From the NCBI GenBank assembly GCA_963924555.1, contig OZ004587.1, positions 1,364,001-1,428,000 on the forward strand: 64,000 bases of DNA, written 5' to 3'. Position numbers and translations under genes: made by a program. This stretch comes from Crambe crambe (taxonomy: Eukaryota > Porifera > Demospongiae > Poecilosclerida > Crambeidae). Below are positions 22,211-35,119 of this stretch, piece after piece. How positions within the stretch are numbered: the first letter of the stretch is position 1; every line of letters begins with the position of its first letter. The notes beneath the pieces were generated by a model that ran no database searches, was not told the origin of the DNA, and worked only from the letters and a program-made list of their open reading frames with translations.

Positions 22211-22805
22211 GGGTGGTGGCACATAGCAATGCACGTGCTAACATTTAAATTTTAGTCTTTCTTACATGACTCCAAAATTACTATAGTTATGGACTTCAAA
22301 TTGCACAGAGTTATAAGGTAGTATATTTCTAATACACACACTAAAAATGAAGAAAAAAGGTTAGTTCTTACAGGTGCTATGAGTCGTTTTACTCTTTTGA
22401 GATAGAAAGCATTGCTTCTCACTGACCGCTGGAATTAAGTGGCTGATTTTTGGCCTAGAGCTTCTTAGTAGCCCTCTCTACAAAATTATAGAAGGATTTG
22501 TTGGAATCTTCTTTACTTTTTGACTCCCCAAAAGTGAGTATTTAAGTTTCTGGACTAAATTGAGAAGCAAAATATATCAACAAACCCTTCTGTAATTTTG
22601 TAGAGAAACCAAAAATCAGCCAGTGAAGTTTGGTGGTGGTGGGAAGTAATGCTTTTTAGTTTGAATTTGAAAACTGTTCATAGCACCTGTAGGATTTGAC
22701 CTTGCTTCTTCTTTTTTTGTGTGTGTAGTATTACTAAGAGCCATGTGAGGTTTAAAGTCTATGGTGCAAGTAGTTTTGGAGATATGACGAGATGTGCCAC
22801 CACCC
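22211..22805. mobile_element. 595-bp MITE with TTAA target duplication
   Basis: Ends GGGTGGTGGCACAT and ATGTGCCACCACCC are flanked by TTAA at 22207-22210 and 22806-22809. Sub-terminal blocks (cataactctgtgc-type tract, catagcacctgtag/acaggtgctatg) are also inverted. No transposase frame. TTAA targets are used by piggyBac and Kolobok; the GGG start is more like Kolobok, but this is uncertain. Confidence 0.8.
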
Positions 22806-22809
22806 TTAA

Positions 22810-23110
22810 TAGAAATCTGGAAGTCTATGGATCGTGTCATTCCACATTACAATAATGATAGCTACTAATGATCACATCATCCCCTCATGTGAGAAAAAAA
22901 ATCTTATTAAAGTCATAATGAAGAGGTTTAAATAGGATCTGGAAGTTTATGGGTTGTGTCTCTATTTACAACATTGAGTTACATGAAGTACAACATTGTT
23001 TACAAGTAACTGTAATTAGAGCTTGTAATGATTGTATGTAGCTAGTGAATACCAATCATCAGACAAGTAGGGATGACTGTGTGTAAGGTTCAAAAAAATT
23101 TATATGAATA
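22810..23110. other. Spacer, no recognised feature
   Basis: AT-rich, without long frames or hairpins. It lies between the TTAA MITE and the next pogo MITE. Confidence 0.4.
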
Positions 23111-24139
23111 GTGTAAGCCACCTAGTATCGACCGGTAGGTATTATTGATCGTTGCAGCACCTATTGTCAACTACTTAGTATATGGAAAGTCTATGTAGTA
23201 AACAAACATAAATGGGGTCTAAGAAAATGGCCGCATTAAGAAATACTTACAAGCTGTGGAGAGATAACAGAACTTCAACAGCACGTATTTATCAACTGCA
23301 ATGTAAGTTACTAGCTCACATTACCCATCCCCATGGCCCCAGAAGATCTCTTACAAGCTATGAAAACTATCGACTTAAGTTGCTTGTTTAGTGAGGACTG
23401 TAGGATAGATTATGACTGGACTCTGTATGAATATGAAACAAAGACCAATGAAGACTGTGTCCGAAAAGTATCACCTGAATCCAACAGAAAGGAGAGCTTC
23501 TACAGCAGTTCCATTCCACTGTTAAATTGTGAAACAGTTTATGATAGAAAAGCTTCATTCATTTTTTATAAAATGATATATTTCATAGCATAAAATAGTA
23601 AAACTGAAAGAAAGAATGGAAGGGACAATGATTATTATGATTTTCAACGGGTAGTCAAAAATAGGTGTCGTTAGCTGATTAATGATTTTTTAGTTGACGT
23701 AGTAGATTAGCATACAAAATTTCTATCCAATTGTGAGAAAAATAATTCATATGACGTTATAGAGGAGGAGATTATCTTTCCTATTGTTGTTATTTGAGAC
23801 TTTGACGACCATCGGTGAGGGCGGGGCGAAGTTAGTCTCGCATAGCCGACCCTTTACCAATCACAAGGAAGGAAAAGGTCTGGTGACATGTAATACTTGG
23901 ACTTGTGCACTTGCGGAAGTCTAATTATGATGTTAAATGATAGCTCACATTATTAACCACGTCCATGTGCATCTTCGCAGTCGCTAAAGATATGGAGCTA
24001 CTTGCTTTAAGATGATGTCATCATGTTATATGTCATTACTAAAAGTACAAATCCAAGTAAGTATTATGTGTCCGCGGTTGGTAAAAGGTCGGCTGCACCA
24101 GACTAGGGCGAAGTATGGTCAATAGTTGGCAGCTTATGC
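23111..24139. mobile_element. Pogo-family MITE (PM), diverged, with a nested MITE
   Basis: Ends GTGTAAGCCACCTAGTATCG and the complement of GCATAAGCTGCCAACTATTG, flanked by TA. It contains the longest surviving inner frame of the family (23333-23593, starting MAPEDLLQAMKTIDLSCLFS), which corresponds to the MALEDRLK remnant in the A-C copies. The 273-bp element at 23833-24105 is inserted near its right end. Confidence 0.8.
23833..24105. mobile_element. 273-bp MULE-like MITE, TAGTCT family, 9-bp duplication
   Basis: Ends TAGTCTCGCATAGCCGACC and the complement of TAGTCTGGTGCAGCCGACC. GGGCGAAGT occurs once on each side (23824-23832 and 24106-24114), an exact 9-base target duplication; related pogo MITEs have gggcaaagt once at this place. 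Nine-base duplications are typical of Mutator-like elements. Confidence 0.87.
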
Positions 24140-25487
24140 TAAGAGAGTTAAGTTATTCCTTCTAATTTCAATAACCACACTCCTTTAGAGTGCTCCGTTG
24201 GTTACCGCTGCTGTGTTGAACTGACCCATGCATTCTTCTTACGGGGAGTGATGTAGGAATAGTTGGATAATATGGACATGGTTGGAGGAGTAAGGGAGAA
24301 CCTAACTCTCTTATTCAGCTACAAGACCACTTTGACTAATAATTGACATGGTTGGTTCTGGCAGTAATGCAGACTAATGATTAAGCCAACAATGTAATAA
24401 AATAGTGGATCAAGGTACTGCAATAGAAGTAAAGAGTGAACTCTGTATCTCAGAAAATATAAGCTATGAGATTTCATTGGTGACTCGGTATTACTGAATA
24501 CTAAGGATGTGCTATTGGATCTCACATATTTAGAAAAGAGCCTCTACTTTCATGGATCAGCAATATGAAAAGAAATAACTTTCATGGTTGCATCGGAGGT
24601 GCGTTTGCCACTCACTTCAGTGCAGTACAGTTAGCTACTTCTTTATCCGTTTGTGTGAGCAGTGGTCATCCCTACATCTTATTATTTCACAAAAATGTTT
24701 TTCCCTCATTACTATGGAAATTTCCCCCCAAAAAGTTTTTTCTCTCTCCTTTTAGTTGGTGCCCAACTACCAAACTAGCTAGCTATCATGGTAGTGCTGC
24801 TGTTTGCTATCAATGTCAGTCCAGCTCTGGTCCCCTACCCAAACACACAAGGTTGCTGTCTTCTTACTTTCTTTAGTCTGCTATTGAAGTGGCAAATGCA
24901 GCTGCCAAACTGAGAAAAACCATATTACTAGGGCAATGTGCAACGTTGATTTTGAGAGTGAGTCAGTGAGCCAAGTAACCTATAGGCTAGCTGATAGGCT
25001 GGCTCCATGCTTTAGGATTAACTAAGATAGCAGAGACAGAGTCATGTAAGTGGTGGTACATAGAAATTGTTAGAAAGATGTAAATGTTTACCACAAGCAC
25101 TTAGCGCCTACAATCCACTTTGATAAGTCTAGAGCTATGAGACAGACTGAAGCTTGATTATAATTAATTGAAGCCTGCACATTATGGGTAGGTACTAGTA
25201 TTACACAATAGGTACCATACATATGCCTTTATCTAAATCATCTCCTACAGGGACGGAGTGACAAAAATGAAGTGGTCAGGTATTTATTGTGACTACATAC
25301 GTAGCACGCCAGGTGGGTCTGGGGGCATACCACCCAGTTTTAAGCTGTAGCATTCGGAGTGAAAAAAAAGTGGTCAGGTTGAAACCTGACTAACCTGACC
25401 AGTCACTCCGCTACTGTCCTATCTCTTCAAAAATGCTGGGTTCTCAGTTAACTCATTACTTTCCCCAGTGAAGAGTGTTGTTATAAC
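24140..25487. other. Low-feature interval
   Basis: A short FB1 foldback remnant (agtggtcatccctacatctt) is at about 24660. At 25250-25425, ggacggagtgac and gtcactccgc with agtggtcagg / cctgacca form a small inverted pair. Otherwise I see nothing supported; frames such as 24565-24876 have no recognisable content. Confidence 0.4.
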
Positions 25488-26582
25488 TGGTTGGCACAAG
25501 ATTAAGACTTCCTTTTTGGCAGACATCAGATAATAGTGTAGTGATAACTACAAGTATTTAATCTGCCATGACCTCAAAGTTGAGTGGCTTTAATGATAAT
25601 TAGCATTGTACCCAATCTATAGTGGGAAATTTTCAAATTTCGAAAATTATAATTCTAAAATTTTAACCACACCATCCACACATCATATGCCTGATCATCA
25701 TTTATTGATAGTAGCTGCAGTATAGATTTTCAGCTCTACTCCCCCTGACTGGAAGGAGCACAAGGGCTGTTAATAAAGCTGTAGCTTGTGGACGGAGCCT
25801 AACAGAAGTAGGAATTCTTTGAAGTGAACGAGCTAGTTTATACACTTGAATGACTCTTCTCTGTAGCAAACTATACATCCCAAGGGTTCAGTGGAGAATC
25901 CCTGGCAGGCAACTGCTAGCCAGCTAGCCCCGGGCACCAGCTACAGCTAGCTAGTTAGTGATAAATATTCTTTGGAGGTCAGTCTACGAAAATTTCAACC
26001 AATGAAAAAATTTCCCACTAGCTATACGGTACCTGAAACATGACTCATGTGCTAGATCCCTAGGTCTCGGTGTCTAACTATTATATTCAGTGCAACTACC
26101 TGACTTATAAACTCATGAACTATCCATAAGACAAGTAACCTTCTTCTAAAATTAATGTGCTCCTACTATAGCAATAGCACTTAATTAAATCGTGATGCCA
26201 ATCCCTTTTCTTCCTGTTTCTTTGGTTCTAAGTTGCAACTGTATTTAGAAACCCGAGGGCCAAGGGCCCAAGGGTTTCTAAATACAGTAGATCCTGTTGG
26301 TTGAGGTGTCTAACTATTTTTGACTATAGAGCCAATCAAAATAGTGAACGTAATCTGTTAAATAGCTAGCATAGCAATAAATAGCTATGTTTAGCTACAG
26401 ATGTGGCCTGCGAGTCTAAATTTCACTCAGGGGTGTGACAGAGCAGAATGCCAGCTTGCATAGAAAGCTATGATTCAAGCTAATAATTATTGCCATTCAT
26501 AAGTTGTTGTTTTTTTGTTGTTTTTTTGGTTTTTTTAATAACCAGTATCATTTATAAGCAAAATAATAGCTGAAGTCATCAG

Positions 26583-27496
26583 TAGCCTCGTACCCAGGCC
26601 CAATTAAAAAATAGGGCCTGGTATACACTGCGCATGTGTGAAATTATTTAACCACAAAACCCAAGCGATTGACAAAAAATGACGATCAATAGATCACAAG
26701 TTAACTAGCTGACAACGTTCGATTGACTAGCTGATACTTTCTCCTCTTGATTCTCTAGCAAACTGGACATCTCCTCATCTTTATTTTATTTCTGGAAGGC
26801 TTTCAGAAAGGTAGGCTCAGCCACTATGATTACAACTACTAGGGTAATGTACAACATTTGAGTCACAGCGAGCAAGCAAGTATTCCTATAGGCTTTTGTG
26901 CTGATATTCATTCTCAACTCCTTAGAAGATTTTGCTGGTGAGTTATATGTAAGTGGCAGGCAGCTGCATACATAGAAAGCTGTAATGCTTACCTCAAAGC
27001 ACTTAGATAAGCCTAGTGCCTACAATCTGCTTAGATAAGTCTTGTACCTGCTGCCCAAAAGGCTGTAGAAATCATTCTTGCAATTATAATTTGAGCATGT
27101 GCATTATACACCTGCAGGGTGCTACTATTGCATCACATGTATATACATATGCCTGGGGTATTTTGAAGTGTAGACCTAGATATCTATATATAGAACAATT
27201 TCAAAGAGTCATGACCTGAGAGTCAGCTCACTCGCTCCGCTCGCTCACTGAAACTAAACGGGCAGGATCCTTTGTGCCCGTCATACGTAGCTAGAAGGTC
27301 TCTTGGTACGCTAAAATGCTTCTCGATACTCGCAGCAGCAAGCCATGTAGATATTGATAAACCACACCCATTCTATTACGTACTAGCCCAGGCTGTAACA
27401 CGGATGGTATACTGGAATTCCGGTGTATGCGCAAGCAGTATATACCAGGCCCTATTTTTCCCCCTCCCCCCAAAAATGGGCCTGGGTACGAGGCTA
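26583..27496. mobile_element. TIR element, TAGCCTCG family, longer variant (copy C)
   Basis: Duplicate of 5593-6506, same ends and same flanking GTCATCA; it moved with the segment. Confidence 0.75.
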
Positions 27497-28095
27497 ATGT
27501 CATCAAATGCTCTTATTTTGTTACTAAATTTTTTGCTCCGCACCTTGTGTGGGAGAGGCACATATCCCCCACTGTGGCCTAACGGCCACGCAATCGGCTT
27601 GTCTCCACTTAGTGGAACCCTCCTTATAAAAAGGCTGCATACGAGTCTGTAGATATACAGGTGTTCTAAGTGCCAACAACTCGAATAATTTTTGGTGTCA
27701 ATTTCTTGAACTCTAGACTAAGTCCAGTTGGCTAGATAAAGATTTGGCCTGAAAAAGCAACACTCCTGAATTTCAATCACTTATAAGTGTTTTTTAGATC
27801 AAAATATCAAACAGCTAACAAGTGCCATAGCTTTCACTTATAGCTAGTGATTTCTTTGCAAATTCTCTTCACCAGGCCTTTGCACATGACTGCAGTTTAT
27901 GCCAATTATCGATTGAGGCATGGGTCCTTTAGCGATTGAGTTTATTATTATAGAGCATCTTTTTTTAAAGTAAGAAGTGCTATAGTCAAATTCTCTTTCT
28001 TTTCCATGTGTGTGCGAGAGCCTGGGGACGAGGCTATGTGTGCAAATGACTGCCTCATTAACTTATGATTCAATCAGAAGTCAAATGTGAATTTA

Positions 28096-28883
28096 GCATA
28101 AGTCCCCGATTATCGGCCAGCACCTATTATCGACCGTAGCAGCACCTATTATCGACTACTTACAGTAGTATACGGAAAGTCTACTTTAGTAAACAAACGT
28201 AAATGGAATCTAAGAAAATGAAAATATTTACAAACTCTAGAGAGAAAACAGAACTTCAACAGCATGTATTTATCAACTGCAGTATGAAAGTAAGTTATTA
28301 GCTCATGTTACCCATCACCATGGCTCTGGAAGATCGCTTAAAAGGTACGAAAGCTATTGACTTAAAGTTGAAGTTGGTGCTTGTTTAGTGAGGATAGATT
28401 ATGACTGGATTATTTAGGAATATGAGACTGTATCCAAAAAGTATCATCTGATTCCAACAAAAAGGAGAGCTTCTGCAGCTGTTAAATTGTGAAGCAGTTT
28501 ATGGTGGAAATGCTTCGTTCACTTTTTATATAATTTGTTATGATGATGTATTTTATAGCATAAAATAGTATAACAGTATTTTTTTAAGGGCCCTAACATG
28601 TAGTGGAGCAAACTGAAATAAAGAATGGAACGGACGATGATTTATATTATGATTTCCAATGGGTGGTCGAAAATAGGTGTCGGTGGTCAATCAATGATTT
28701 TTTAGTTGACATAGTTGATTCAGCATAGCAAACTTTCTACCCAATTATGAGGAAAATAATTTATATGACGTTATAGAGGATGAATTGATCTTTCCTATTG
28801 TTGTTGTTTGAGACTTTGATGACGATCGGTGAGGGAGATATGGTACGAGGGGCAAAGTATGGTCGATAATCGGGGGCTTACAC
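28096..28883. mobile_element. Pogo-family MITE (PM), copy C
   Basis: Duplicate of 9976-10764 with few changes; TA flanks preserved. Confidence 0.8.
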
Positions 28884-29597
28884 TATACATCCAGTAAAAT
28901 TAGCTACTAAATCAGATTGTTAAAATTACATTTTAACTGATCATTGTGATTTTATGCACACATGCATAGTATGGAAATCTGCAAAATGTTGATATCCCAT
29001 CTCTTTACCTAGATATCTGGTCACAGAATAATTTTTGGTTAATGATAATGTTTAAAGAAATCTGGTATCAGCGAAATGTGATTGGTATAGGTAATCACAT
29101 GCTTTTGAGTGTAATTTGGGTATAATTGCATGAGGTACTGGCTAGGTAATTGCACAAGGTGAAGCAGAGTGCAATTTTAGACAGCAATTATACCCAGATT
29201 GCCCTATCAATCACATGGTAAATTACTTGTATCAGCCAGGCAGCTGCATGTAGGAAGCTGTTTATGTGAACCTGTAATGCTTGCCACAAAACACTTACTT
29301 CAGCCTAGAGGTGGCCTACTAGGCCAACTATCCACTTAGATAATCCTAGCACCTACAATTCACCCTGAAAAAAAAGCTGTAGAAATCAATCAAGCTTGCC
29401 TACAATCTTCAGAAATGTCATTACTAGGTTAGTCTGCACATGCGCAGTAGGTAGGAGTGAAATTAAGGATTAATTTCACGTGAACTAATGAGGGTAAATG
29501 TACTAGTAAATAATTATGATTAAATTGGCAATTTCACACAAATTTTAGACAAGCTACATTCAAAATGAATTTTCAAACCAACCAAATCTGCTTTGGA

Positions 29598-29963
29598 TTA
29601 GAATTCTGAAAGTATAATTATAATAATAATCCCAAAACTTATCAGCGTGAAACTGCACCTTTTCTCCTTAACTCTTTTATTGAACACGGTAAGTATCAGT
29701 TTACTTAGTACACTTACTTGTAAGATCTGTTCTTTTTCTTTCAATTTTCTCTGTTGTTCTTGATTCTTCTGTTCTTCTTCTTCCAATTTTCTCAGTTGTT
29801 CTTGATTCTTCTGTTCTTCTTCTTCCAATTTTCTCTGTTGTTCTTGATTCTTCTGTACTTCTTCTTCCAATTTTCTCTGTTTTTCTTGTTTTTCTTCTTC
29901 CAGTTTTTTCTGAATGAAATGTAATTTATTTGAAGCAAGGTGATAATCATAATAGTTCATCAC
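29598..29963 (-). CDS. Coiled-coil reading frame (copy C)
   Basis: 121 codons with the same start as in A and B. Compared with B, nine bases are missing just before the donor-like GTAAGTG (…KEQILQ instead of …KEQIIQTLQ), so length changes in steps of three and the frame survives. Confidence 0.45.
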   Translation of the reverse strand: MMNYYDYHLASNKLHFIQKKLEEEKQEKQRKLEEEVQKNQEQQRKLEEEEQKNQEQLRKLEEEEQKNQEQQRKLKEKEQILQVSVLSKLILTVFNKRVKEKRCSFTLISFGIIIIIILSEF

Positions 29964-30888
29964 TCAAAGTTAGTACCACAAATTTCACCTCTGTTCCCAT
30001 AATTTCAAAATCATAATCAAAAAAGAAAAAAAATTTAATAGTAGCTTGTTCCAAAAATGTAACAGTGAGTGGTGAAGCAAGTAGAAAAATTATTGATAGG
30101 TTAAATAAATAATTATCTACACCTTGTCCTCTAAAATGGTGTAATGAAAAGGAAACTGCAGCAGATACATAGATTACTTAGAAAATCCAGTGTAATATCA
30201 TCCCTAGCTACATGAGTAAAAAAAATTCCTCCAGGTACTTGGGATTAAAATATATATGGGTTTGGCTATAGAGATAAGGGGTTCCAACCTTCTAGCTAAG
30301 TATAATAGTGTCTCTGACTCTATATACTATTGCCAGCTGGATGTTTTCATGCCCTTCTGTTTGAAAATAGGTGATAAACGATTAAAGGAAGTAGTGATGG
30401 CTGTGTGTAAGGTTCATGAACAAGAGAGTTAAATAACACACTATTATCGGACATGTTAAGTTAAAGGTAAAGGATAAGGATTACCACTTTTGAGTAGTGT
30501 GGTTAGCATGGTATTTGTGATTAATAGCATGAATAATGCAGGGACAATAGCATGAGGTGAAGCCGAGTGCTATTTACTGCATTACAAGTGCTATTAATCC
30601 CACAGCTAACCATGCTATCACATGCTAGTAATAGTAGCTCCAAAGTTAATAAACAATAACTGTATCTCTGGAGGAATAATGCCATGACATAACTAGTTAG
30701 TTGGCGAGCGAGCGAAGCCCCACACTAATTGGTGAAAATGGAAGATTGAGATATTTATATGTATGTACACGTACGTTAATTAAAATGCCCATGCGCTTAC
30801 GCATGCGCATGAAATAGCTACTAAGCAACGTTGGTCTAATAACTTTCATGCAATCATTTTCGTTAAACTTGAAGTAGAAACGAGTATT

Positions 30889-31333
30889 ATGGAACCCAGA
30901 GAACCAGAAATGAAGCGAAGGAGGGCCCCATAACACCCTGATGAGCAAAGAAGAGCGAGACTTGATGAAAGAAATAAAAGGGACAGAGCTAGAAGAAAAA
31001 CAGAGTCAGAGGAACAGAGAAAAGCAAGACTAGCCAAAAGAAATGTGAGAGATAGAGCCAGGAGGAGGGCATGTACAGAGTCAGCAGGGGGAAAAATAGC
31101 TTCTTCTTTCCTTGTCAGCTGCGCAATCACACTCCAATGTAGCCTTGCACCAGGCTCTCCAAGGCTGCAAGAGCAGAGCAAATGAGAGCCAGGAGGAAAG
31201 CAGAGTCAGCAGAACACAGAGCTGCCAGATTACAGCAAGTGAGGGCTCATAATAATGAGAGACTAGCCTCTGAGTCTGCTGAGCAGAGAGATGCTTATTA
31301 TTGTATTATTGTTGAGGCTATATAATCATAAGT
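30889..31333 (+). pseudogene. Arg/Glu-rich leader protein fragment (copy C)
   Basis: Same content as 20671-21115, including the TAA after RRRAP, so that stop predates the B/C split. Copy A reads GAA there. Confidence 0.45.
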
Positions 31334-32321
31334 GAGGGAGGAGTACATTGAAATGACCACTGGCTGCTCGCTCGCCCAACTAATGCTATACAAGCATCTC
31401 TAGTAGTGTTCTTGCAGCTAGTTACTGTTTTCTCTTAACTAATAGTTAGTGGTTGTTATTATGTGTACAAGTAACTAAGGCTACATCAATAATCATGTGA
31501 CCTATTTATACGAGGGATCTGATTGGAATCAATAATAATTACAGCACATGCGCATGGGATAAGTATGCTATTACACTTCATATTTCAGTCTACGCATGCT
31601 ATTACAGATTAATTATTGAAATGGCTCTCTCTATTAATGAATGAACCATTTCTGAAAGTTGGCACTAGAAGATGAAGGACCAGCTGAAAAAGATGATTTT
31701 AGTGAAATTGGACGCATTTGGGTGCACTGAGAGTACTATAGTATTTTCTCTAAGTAGGGATGGCCCCATTGGATTATTTTCTTTCATACCACTCCTACTT
31801 TCAGCAATTCCTGACTTCCTTCAGTGTGCTAAGATTAAAGTATGAATAGCAGAAAACAAAGCAGTGTCATCTCACAGTGACTTCATAAACTGCAGCATCT
31901 AGATAATCAGTGCTCTAACAGTAAGTCTCAGTACGCTGATCTTTAAACTAAGTCAAGTTTTTAAGGATTATTGAATGTGTTTAGAATTATTGAACTCTTC
32001 TCTCTCTTCTATGAACTAACTAACTCACTGGAGTAAAGATAGATGAAAAGAGTTTATACTAAGTTTATGGCCATCCCTTGTGCTACCACACTCTGATTAC
32101 GAGTAGAAGTCTCTTATAGAACACATCTAACAATAAAGAAAAGATTTCATTGGCTGACTGTACATTTTTAAAGACCAGTGTAGTAAAAATAGTTACAAAA
32201 AAGAGCTTTGGGCTTATTAAGCTACAGATTTAATGTGCAAGAGCTACGTACCACTCTTTAAGAAGGTAGTTATATCCAGGCCAGAATGATTGTTACGGAG
32301 GACATGCATGGGTGCATTGTT

Positions 32322-33189
32322 GTTGTTTTTTTTATACTCGATAAGGAATGAGTAGAGCTGAAACTTACCAGATTTTCTTTATACCGTGACCTACAAAATA
32401 AATAAAAATAAAAGGTAATAACATCTCTATAGAACACATTTTTCTAGTATTAAGTAATCAAGGGTCCCTTGAAAGGAGGACAGACTATCTGCAATGAGTC
32501 CTTGATTCAAATTCTACATTCTATTATAATTTTCTCTGAGGTATACATAATTATTTTTATTGTTTAAGGTGTGAAGAAATTTCATATGTTGATTAATTTA
32601 TTTTTTATAAAAGACTTGATGCCTCAGCACGTAGTAGATTGATTAATAAGATTAAGACTGAAGATCTTATTTTGCATGCATGTCATTTACATCATCATTG
32701 ATCAATGACCCTCTATAGCAAGCTAAGTTATAGTTTTTATGGTGGTTAGTTTTATTGGCTCTCTTTCAGCTTTCTCATGCAGCTACTTGTGATCGACTTC
32801 GTAGCTTCTGTTCTTGCATGCAATTAAGGCTTTCTTTAATCTTTCTTGCTGGGAGTTATTTTTTGTGTAATCACCTGTTGGGGAACATTGAACATGCTAT
32901 CTGGGAACAGTTATCAGGCAGTGGTGGGATCATTCAAAGGAGTCAAAATCCAAGAGAACTAGAGATGGATTCAGTGCATGTCTAAGATGAGGGAGGAAAA
33001 GTCTACAATCGAAGCTCAGAGATCAGTACTGAGAGGATCAAGTCAGTGAGATGATGGTACGTAGTTGGAGTCGTGGATCTGGTTCAGATGTCGATTGAAG
33101 ATCACCAGAGACAGAAAGGAAGAGCAGTGTCGATAAGAGCAGGAGCATGAACTTACGTAGAGTCAGATAGATGGAGGGACAGTTAGGAG
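32322..33189. other. Spacer before the retroelement
   Basis: AT-rich with no supported gene. The left LTR or leader of the following element may lie here, but I could not find a matching direct repeat right of 35960. Confidence 0.4.
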
Positions 33190-33959
33190 CTATGTGAGAA
33201 TGTCATTATATATGTATAATTATAGTGATTGTGAATGGAGTGGGGGCAAAGTTCGTGACCAGCTAAAGTTGACTAAGCTAACAGAGAATGAAGACATCGA
33301 GGCATACATGAAGACATTCAAGAGGATGATGGAAGCATATGATACTCGCTATGATGCGACAGAATCTAGTCAAGGAGGAGAGTTAGTTTGAAGGAGAAGC
33401 AGTGACGGTGTTGTGGACTCACTGTGGCATAAATTATGTCCATTGGTCAAAGTGAAGGTGGAAGTAGGATGAGGGTGTGTGCAGCAAAAGCAAAGTTCCA
33501 TACTGTTGGGGACAGATGTAGATTTAGCAGATCTGAGTCAGTTACTCAGACCCGAAAGCAGTCCACACCCAAGGGATGGAGAGTCAGAGCAGAGGAGGTG
33601 GAGAGAGAAGAGGAATCTGGAGATAAGACAATTACAGTGGAAGAGTTTGGGTGAGGAGAGCACAACTGACAGTGTGAAGGAAAGTGTGGCTGAGTAGAAA
33701 GAGACTGCCATGGAGGTACCAGGAATGACATTTGCTGAGGATGTGTTTGAGCAGAGACCTAAGAGGGGACCAAGACTCTCCAGGAGGATGAAGAGGAAAG
33801 ATAGACACAATCACAGGTTAGCAAGAGCCAAGGATCGGCGGGTGAAAGGCTGTTGTTCAGATTCTCAGGATTTGAGCAAGAGTAGAAGGAGATGCAAGAG
33901 ACAGACAAGACACTTGAAGAAGCAAGAAGGAAATGGAGATACTGAGACATTAGCAGAAC

Positions 33960-34960
33960 CAGGAAGCTACTTCTGGAAGGAAGGGATCCTCTACTGGAGA
34001 TGGTCACCAGCAAAATGAGATGGAGACAGCTAAGTTGACCACCAAAGAGATTTATTTTATATCTTGCACACATTTTACCAACTGCAGGTTACCAGGGACT
34101 GAAGAAGACAACAGAGCAGATGATGATGACAGATCCTGAACAGATTCTACTGGCCAACACTCTACAAAGATGTAGTGGATTTTTGCTGCAGTTGCGAGGA
34201 GTGTCAGAAGAGTACCCACCAGAAAGTTCTAAGAACACCAATCATTTCAATACCAGCAACAGGAGAATGATGAACCGTAGAGCCAGGAACCACGTAGTAT
34301 GTGACTATGCAACAAGGTACCCTGAAGCCATAGCACTGAGGACCATAGATGCAGACACAATAGTAGAGGAGCTGATTGGGGAGTTTGCCAGAGTTGGGAT
34401 ACTGATCCTCACTGACCAAGGATCAAATTTCATGTCAACTCTATATTATATACTTACAGAACTTTACTAGTCACTCAATATTAAAGCACTTTGGGAAAGT
34501 CCTTCCCATATGGATTGGTGTAACACTAAAGAACATGCTGCACACAAAGATGGGACAAGCTGCTGCAGTATGTGCTGTTTGTATGCAGGGAGGTCCAACT
34601 GGACAGAATGAAGAAGAGGAGAGAGTCTTATCATATGTATTTCTGATGAGGGATAAGACTTGAGAACATGACAACCCTGGTACAGAAGAATCTGTTGAAA
34701 GCACAAGCAAGATAAAAGTCATGGTATGACAAGAAACAAATTTAAAGGTTGGATTAGGTGTTAATATTGTTGCCTCCAAGCTACTAGCGTAGTGGCAAGG
34801 ACCCTACTCCATCACAAAGGTCATTGGAAAGGTGAACTCTCAAGTGGAGATGAGGGGGAGGAGAAACCGAAGAGAATCTTTTCATATCAATAATTATGCT
34901 GAAGAAGTGGCACACTAGCACTGCCTATCTGGCCTGGACCAAAGAGGAAGAGGGAGAAAA
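33960..34960 (+). pseudogene. Integrase domain of the Gmr1-like element (decayed)
   Basis: SYFWKEGILYWRW opens the N-terminal region at about 33965. The core shows VVCDYATRYPEAIAL (first Asp), then GEFARVGI and LTDQGSNFMS (second Asp). The third acidic region is lost in a deletion after 34470. KAQAR.KSWYDKK, QGPYSITKVIGKVN and FHIN-MLKKWHTS mark the C-terminal part. At least three frames are needed to read it, so it is inactive. Confidence 0.85.
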
Positions 34961-35119
34961 TGCCTGGATGGAATTTATGTCCCCTCACTTTCAGGAGGTA
35001 GCATACTTGTCCAGTGGTGCAGATCCTCTTTTGGTCCAAAATGACTTTTCTCTATTTAGCAGTACTTGCCTTGGCTCTGCCAACTGCAGCACTTAAGCTG
35101 GAGGAGCAATATTCATCTG

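Larger units (their letters stand above)
25488..32321 (+). repeat. Large duplicated segment, copy C (most complete)
   Basis: It contains the left part shared with A (R1, hairpin, TAGCCTCG element 26583-27496) and the right part shared with B (pogo MITE 28096-28883, coiled-coil frame 29598-29963, Arg/Glu-rich fragment 30889-31333). The transposon site at about 27778-27789 is empty. Sequence identity ends at 32321 within the ankyrin-like exon, followed by an unrelated T-rich tract. Confidence 0.87.
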
